Positions 58,183 to 64,000 of a DNA stretch of 64,000 nucleotides are shown piece after piece; positions within the stretch are counted from its first letter, which is position 1, and each line of letters opens with the position of its first letter. A model generated the notes under the pieces. The model searched no databases and was not told where the DNA came from. It worked only from the letters and a program-made list of their open reading frames with translations. The position numbers and the translations under genes are program-made. The stretch comes from Siphonodentalium dalli (Eukaryota; Mollusca; Scaphopoda; Gadilida; Siphonodentaliidae), in contig CP136063.1 of the NCBI GenBank assembly GCA_032622095.1, positions 89,257,980-89,321,979 on the forward strand, in the 5' to 3' direction.

Positions 58183-58964
58183 TTAAACTTAGTCCCATTG
58201 GAATGTTATCAAAACTTATTTATGTTGAGATATCCTGAGCATAAGATCAAAGAAACCCCATGTTCAGATTTGGTGATTGACTGACAAGTCTTAATCTGTT
58301 CAAAAATGTTGTAATCATTCGCTTTCACTGATAAGGAAACAAGCAAAGAAATGTTCGAGTCTGGTTAATCCTGGCTAAGACATCTCCAGCTGGCAGTATA
58401 CACCAGACTCAATCTGACTCGCCCACTGATCTCAGAACGCTAGCACAAACAAACACACTTCCAACATATTGCTCCTTTCAACCACATCCTATTTATGAAA
58501 GCAGAAACTACGGAAATATTTCCACTATGCCCGGGTGTATTTTTCTGAGGACAGATGGGAAAACTTGGAGTATGTCACAAGAAAACAGGCAACATGCTGG
58601 TCGCTTTAGGGGTGTTTGTTTGGGGAAGATTTAGAATGTGATAGCAACAGAGTTTCCATCACTTGGCTTGTCTACAATTATAGCCTACTCTGACAAATTA
58701 GGCAGGATGGGTTTTATAAATATAATGAAATTTACAGAAAACAAAATAAAATGCCCGAGGAAAAACAACTATATGACTAATTCTCCAAAATAAACACGTG
58801 CTGTCTTCAGTTTGTTGTTATTAGCCTGGGCTGTGGGAAGAAGAGTTGGAAATAAGTTCCTTCCTTGAGGCATACATTTTTCAATGCCCTCTAAATTTTA
58901 GACTTCCAATTTTTATCATTCTTTTTTGTAGACTTTTGGTTGTCAATATAAGAGATATGCTTAA

Positions 58965-59822
58965 CCATTTGGCGGGTAGAGTGACATTTATGTCTCTATA
59001 CAGTTAGCAAGACATTTATGTTGTTTATGGTAGATCTGAGGTAATAGCAACCACCAAGGGTGCTTGTACCTAAGGCAGGTGAATGACGTCATATAATTTG
59101 TTCTATATCCATTAGTGATTTTTCAAGATCGCGGGTATAGATTTTGGAGAAATTGTCACGTGACTTCCGTTTAGCAACCGTGTGGAGATTGCAAAAAACG
59201 CGGAATTGGAAATGAAGCATCGTGATAAAAATGAAAGTAACTACTTCACAACTTACGAAGAATTCACATGTGATTTAAGTTTCATTTAGACCAATTTCGT
59301 TGGTCAGCTTAATGAAAACGAAAAATGAAGAAGTCATGACGATAACCCAGACAAGATTTTACAATCCACGACACGTCTTGTCAATTTGGCATGTCGTCTC
59401 CGTCGTGACCACTGCATGATGTTACATAAATTATTCTTAGCGTTATGTCGCCGAAAAAAGGAAAATTTGAGACACATCATGTGTGATTGCTCCACTATGT
59501 ATCACGTATGATTCATATTATGTTACAGTGCTAATACCTTTGAAAAATTGTCTCCTAAATGTATCATGCGGATGGATACTGATTCATTTATTTTTTACAA
59601 TAAGCCAATGTTATAAAAACCTCAGATTATTTACCAATGGATATGATGTCATATATGACGTATTCACCCGCCAAAGGGTATAAGAAATCAGTGAATTGAT
59701 TGATATATTTGAAAGCTTTGTGTATTTCACATTTCTTGTGAAGAGTTACACAACTTAAGATGTGAATACCCACATTTTTATACACTCTGTTTTTCACCAG
59801 CGTGATTCCCATCATGAAATGG
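58965..59822. mobile_element. possible long TTAA-flanked element
   Basis: TTAA at 58961-58964 then CCATTTGGCGGG, and ...ATCATGAAATGG before TTAA at 59823-59826, giving a 6-bp CCATTT inverted terminus. A second inverted pair, ggcgggta and its complement, lies at 58972 and 59665. No transposase frame. Weakly supported. Confidence 0.3.
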
Positions 59823-59876
59823 TTAACCCTTTGAATGCCAATAAATAGCATAAAAACCCAGGACTGTACCTTGTTA

Positions 59877-60085
59877 CAGTAATGCCTTAAATAATCGACT
59901 CCTTAACCACAGCAGAATTATGGGTAATATTTCAGGATTTAGTCAGAAATATGGCTTGTCATTCATCGGAAAGCTCTCAGTGAGAGCTTTCCGATGAATG
60001 GCAACAAGCCATATTTTCGACTAAATCCTGAAAAATTACCCATAATTCTGCTGTTGTTAAGGAGTCGTTTAATTAGGGCATGCTG
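59877..60085. mobile_element. PalTA element
   Basis: TA-flanked; small deletion in the left arm (ggcttgtcattcatcgg) and a damaged right end (GGGCATGCTG). Confidence 0.8.
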
Positions 60086-60572
60086 TATCAAAAGAATATT
60101 ATTAGAGATGCACTTGTAGTGTAGAAGAATGTATTGAAAATGTTTAGATCTGTTTGGAATTCCACCTGACTGATAGTATTTATGATGAACACAGATTTTC
60201 TCCGTGTAAACCAGTGTTCTTCTGGGGATTACAAATTATGATCCATAGATTGTCGGTAATCACAGTGAATCAGGCAGAGATTACCAACACTTCTGTCGGC
60301 AATTGTATAAATAGCGCAGCTTCTTCCGAAATTGCTCGCAGTTTTAATGTAGCGTAATTACAATGTACGGTGATGAAATAATGTTTAGATCTTTGATATT
60401 GATGAGATGGAAGTTGACAGGTCGAATCAGGGCATGCGGAAATTAGGAACCCCTGTTATTACCTATTTATTGTGTTTTTTTTTATTCAGATAACTTCCTT
60501 CAAAAGACTTCAGCCTTGTGCTATTTTAATTTTTACCCTTTCATTCTTCCGGTCTGACTGTATACTTTTTAA

Positions 60573-60856
60573 CCCTTTAGCCCTTTCCTTACCAAATGAA
60601 TTATCCCATTCTGTTATGAAAGCATACATTGGAACAGTCTATTATTCTTCTGTAGGAATGTTCAGGAAATAAAAGCAGACGACAGATAATAGAAAGTTCA
60701 GAAGGATTCCTATTCATTGGTGTAGGAAATCCATGGAGTGTTTCTGTGCCTGTCGTCTGCTTATATTATCAGAATATCCCTATAAATGTGGAATAGACCA
60801 TTCCTCTGTATACTTGTAGAACTGAATGGTAGAATCCATTCAAGTAAAATGGGATA
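60573..60856 (+). mobile_element. TT3 element, right end degraded
   Basis: TTAA at 60569-60572 with CCCTTTAGCCCTTTCCTTACC, then the TT3 body. The second half reads in reverse like TT3 (gaatagaccattcctctgta ... agaatccattcaa), making a foldback. Confidence 0.65.
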
Positions 60857-61112
60857 AAATGTTTGAGTTGAAGACCCTAGATTACAACCAATGTTTAAAA
60901 AATATTTTTTGAAGTTCAAAATGTGGATTCTTTTCTTAAATAAAAAATAAAACAGCAACCAACAACCGCTTCCCTCCCATAAAATCTACCCATCGCCAGT
61001 TGGATATTTTTATTTCATGTAGTTACAGTTGTGGATTCAACCCCCCTCCCCTGTCAGCTTGTGCCTGGATGTATCTAGACATTGCTAGAAAATTTTACCA
61101 CTTTGACTTCAT

Positions 61113-61302
61113 TGGTGGGATGTTTCGTCCACGCTGAGTTTAATCATTTCTGCATACTTCCCTGGAGAGTGACCGATATCTCACGTTTCATCATGAAGCA
61201 TGCTGGTACGGATCTCCCAGGTATAATGGCAGACCTGATACAGCCTAGTGGGTGTTAGTCTGAATGGAAATCCATAGCATTATTATCAGATAGATTTGCT
61301 GA
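61113..61302 (+). repeat. 190-bp direct repeat, copy 1
   Basis: From tggtgggatgtttcgtccac to atcagatagatttgctga; about 11 mismatches to copy 2 by eye. Not part of the MITE families in this window. Confidence 0.85.
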
Positions 61303-61580
61303 AAGAATGAATGAATGGGAATCAATAATTGTTTCTTTGCGTGTTGTCATGTTATGAGATCATTCTAAACAAATGTAAAATATAAACTTTTTGAACTGAA
61401 TTAGAGAATCAAATTAAGGAGAACAATTATTTAAAGATGTTGGGTTCTAAACCACAGATTACAATATTTTCATAAAAATAAAATCTCTGTTAATGCGGCA
61501 TTATGTATGTGGACACTTTTGATAAAAGTGTGTTCAAATTTTTATAATCTCCTCTCCTAAAAAAAAAAAAATCTTAACCT

Positions 61581-61770
61581 TGGTGGGATCTTTGGTCCAC
61601 GCTGAGTTTAATCATTTCTGCATACTTCCCTGGAGAGTGAACGATATCTTACATTTCATCATGAAGCATGCTGGCCCCGATCTCCCAGGTATAATGGCAG
61701 ACCAGATACAGCCTAGTGGGTGTTAGTCTGAATAGAAATCCATAGCGTTATTATCAGATAGATTTGCTGA
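61581..61770 (+). repeat. 190-bp direct repeat, copy 2
   Basis: Second copy, 468 bp downstream in the same orientation and of equal length without indels. Confidence 0.85.
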
Positions 61771-62169
61771 TAAAGTCTGTCAAAATGTCATATGTTCTCA
61801 ACAGCTCTTATTCTCAACGAAAAAAAATGAACTGCTTTCAAATTTATTAATGTGTGTATCAAGTAAACCTTCATAAAATTTGCATTTTTATTTGATAAAT
61901 TTAGATAAGTCACATATGCCAGGATTATGTATTATTATATGGGATGGTTTATTGTCTGTTCCCCACAGAGCCAATAAGCATCTATAAAAATAATGCGGCT
62001 TCGTCAAGCGGTTATCTCACTCTATATATATATCATTGCTATAATGCGCAATAGTGATAAGGCTTTTACTAGTCACATTCTTGATGAAATTGCTTACAAT
62101 TCAGGATTTATTGATGTTATGAAAGTATGCTAGCTAGCAGGGCCGGCAGAACTGGCGGGCGCTTTTTAA

Positions 62170-62407
62170 CCCTAGTTTATTGACGGGGTAGTTATCCCTT
62201 AGGAAATGTTCAGATAATAAGTTCAACAAATGACCAGTTTGTTGAACTTATTATATGAACATTTCCCACCAATAAATAGGAATCCTTCTGCATGTTTTTA
62301 TTGTGTCGTCTGCTCATATATCCTGAACATACCTCCAGATGAATAATATACCCTTCAAATGTATACTTTTATGACTGAGTGGGAGAATCCATTCAATATA
62401 TAAAGGG
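62170..62407 (-). mobile_element. TT3 element, reverse
   Basis: TTAA at 62166-62169 and 62408-62411; ends CCCTAGTTTATTGACGGGGT and aatccattcaatatataaaggg. Inner ttcaacaaatgacc palindrome. Confidence 0.8.
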
Positions 62408-62444
62408 TTAAAGGGGTTTTGCATCACCTGTACATATGCATGTA

Positions 62445-62597
62445 TAGTAATGCCCTAAATAATCGACTCCTTAACCACAGCAGAATTATGGTTAACTTTT
62501 CAGGATTTAGTCGGAAATATGGCTTGTTGCCATTCATCCTGAAAAATTACCCATAATTCTGCAGTGGTTAAGGAGTCGATTATTTAGGGCATTACTG
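62445..62597. mobile_element. PalTA element, centre deleted
   Basis: TA-flanked; the left arm up to gccattcatc joins directly to cctgaaaaattaccc of the right arm. Confidence 0.8.
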
Positions 62598-63697
62598 TAT
62601 ATCATTCAAAGAATGGCCACACTGGGTGTCGGTTGTGGCCCCTTTTGGACTTGCCCTTCATTGCTATCGCTAAAAGCCTATCAGCCACTTGCTTGATATA
62701 TATTATTATAGTGGTGCAAAGATGACAAGACTTTACTAGTTGAAATTGCCTACAATTTAGAGACATTACTGATATTAAGAAAATGTACTACCTAAAGTTC
62801 AGTGCAGATGTTCAGTATATCATTGGTAATAAATTATAATAGGAATGTAACCAGGAGGCCAAGTCGAGGATGTGGGGGGTAAAATTATGAAAATGTATAG
62901 GAATTGCCTGAAAACTTTGCAAAAACTTACATAAGAATAATTTTCCATGAAAAATTCAATAGATGTACTGATGAATTTTATCGTCTAATGATAATTATGG
63001 ATTGTACAACATTACTTTATGGTATTAAACAAAGTTAATAGTTTGAGATAAATATCTTGTTGAAATTTCCCGAATCTATAAGAAGAAACCTATACAAAGG
63101 CTGGAATTCGATGGTTATCGTATATTCGGCTTACATCTTTTTATGGCTATATTAGGGTTAATCTATAGATTTGATGGTACATTCTGAGAGGTAATGTAAA
63201 CACTGAATAAATCAAACTCTGAGTAGCATTTTTAATGTTTTATTCATAGATGGGCGATTATTGTTGTGAAGCTTTTATCGCCAGGCCACAAATGCTTAAC
63301 TCATCTGCTCTGGAATTATTCATCGTCTGATCAGTTGATAAAAGTACGCTTTTCTTAGAGTGAAAAAAATCCGGACAAAACATTTTAATGTCGCTATCAT
63401 GGAGTCCACTGTTTGAAGATTATGATGAACGGGGTTAGTCTTTTGTTAGGGTGTCAATACTGATGGACAATAAAATTACGCAGCCTTGTCCATTAAAATG
63501 TCAGATAACACTGGCAAGTTTTTAGGAATCTTATGGCTTCTAACCACATCTATGGGAAGTGTGATGATCTGCAGTCTTCACACTGTGAAGTCAGGAGAGT
63601 CATCAAAGTGAACATCATTTCTAAAATTTCTGTCTTTATGAATAATTTCTTTGTGTATTTTAATTCTCTCAAAACAAGTAGACACAGTTAAAATATA

Positions 63698-63845
63698 CAG
63701 TAATTCCTAAATAATCGACCCCTAAACAAAAGCAGAATTATGGAAAAAAATTCAGGATTTAGTCGGAAATATTGCTTGCTGCATTTCATTGGAAAGCTCT
63801 CACCGAGAGCTTTCCGATGAATGGCAGCAAGCAATATTTCAAATC
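63698..63845. mobile_element. PalTA element, right end truncated
   Basis: TA|CAGTAATTCCTAAATAATCG; the right arm ends after gcagcaagcaatatttcaaa. Shares tgcttgctgc-type substitutions with the 32947 copy, suggesting an older subfamily. Confidence 0.72.
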
Positions 63846-64000
63846 AATTATCTTTGTATTCTGAAGTTTATATATTTTCCCTAGAAATAAAAAAAATTGT
63901 AGATTGTCATCATTTGTTTCTAAGATGCTTCACTGAAATAAATCTGGAAATTAGCTCATCGCGCAGCTGCATCGTGATGGAATTATTCATCGTCTGATTA

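Larger units (their letters stand above)
57452..64000 (+). other. eya: start of the intron after eya exon j (at least 6.5 kb)
   Basis: No exon for the next EYA-domain segment was found, so the intron runs past the window end. Contents besides the listed elements: a PalTA terminal fragment (57480-57496) 28 bp after the donor, a 13-base G run (57837-57849), and unassigned DNA at 58190-58960, 60090-60560 and 62600-63690. Confidence 0.6.

Noticed and set aside
57452-64000. Search for the next EYA-domain exon (LGLRMEE/NLADTHLFF-like)
   Set aside because: No matching frame seen on the + strand; it must lie beyond the window.

Overview
The window is invertebrate animal nuclear DNA. It is AT-rich, has spliced genes with GT-AG introns, and is packed with short non-autonomous transposons. 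The only gene I can support is the upstream and middle part of an eyes absent (eya) homologue on the + strand. Ten coding exons lie between 38936 and 57451. They join in one continuous frame of about 396 codons, and every splice phase agrees. The last exon carries the start of the C-terminal EYA domain with the HAD-phosphatase WDLDET motif. The first coding exon(s) and the rest of the EYA domain were not found; the latter must lie beyond 64000. Dispersed repeats ending in a phrase about drugged-style test sites (for example 24890-25265 and 41090-41185) resemble elements I associate with mollusc genomes, so a lophotrochozoan, perhaps a bivalve, is my best guess. That is inference only.

Layout. 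1-38935: upstream or 5' intronic DNA with no supported coding exon. It holds a five-fold tandem array (3331-6075), a possible promoter and non-coding first exon (about 11400-11783), a 45-48 bp minisatellite of about 2.1 kb (22060-24190), a degenerate array just before the first recognised exon (38130-38895), and most of the mobile elements. 38936-57451: ten eya exons separated by introns of 0.3 to 6.3 kb. 57452-64000: the start of the next eya intron, again full of repeats.

Mobile elements (labels are mine). PalTA: foldback elements of about 210 bp with termini CAGTAATGC/GCATTACTG and TA target duplications (Tc1/mariner-like), about 21 copies or fragments. hAT-mini: about 270-345 bp, termini CAGGGACCAG/CTGGTCCCTG, with 8-bp target duplications visible at several copies. 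TT families: at least seven foldback families flanked by TTAA. TT1 (CCCTTTACCCAACA), TT2 (CCCTTTCATGACGG), TT3 (CCCTTTCTATACT) and TT7 (CCCTTTGAGTGCC or CCCTTTCAGTACC) share a CCCTTT start, as in piggyBac-type elements. TT4 (AGGGGTACTGTAC), TT5 (AGGCACGGATGG) and TT6 (GGAGGAGGTCAAG) do not. GAGG: elements with CAGAATGAGGTCCCC arms, probably TA-flanked. No transposase gene is present, so all would depend on enzymes made elsewhere. Elements are often nested, and at two places neighbouring TT elements share a single TTAA.

The eya exons encode a Ser/Thr/Tyr/Asn-rich N-terminal region, which in this family is the transactivation part, followed by the basic linker and the phosphatase start. No other protein gene, tRNA, rRNA or CRISPR array was recognised on either strand.
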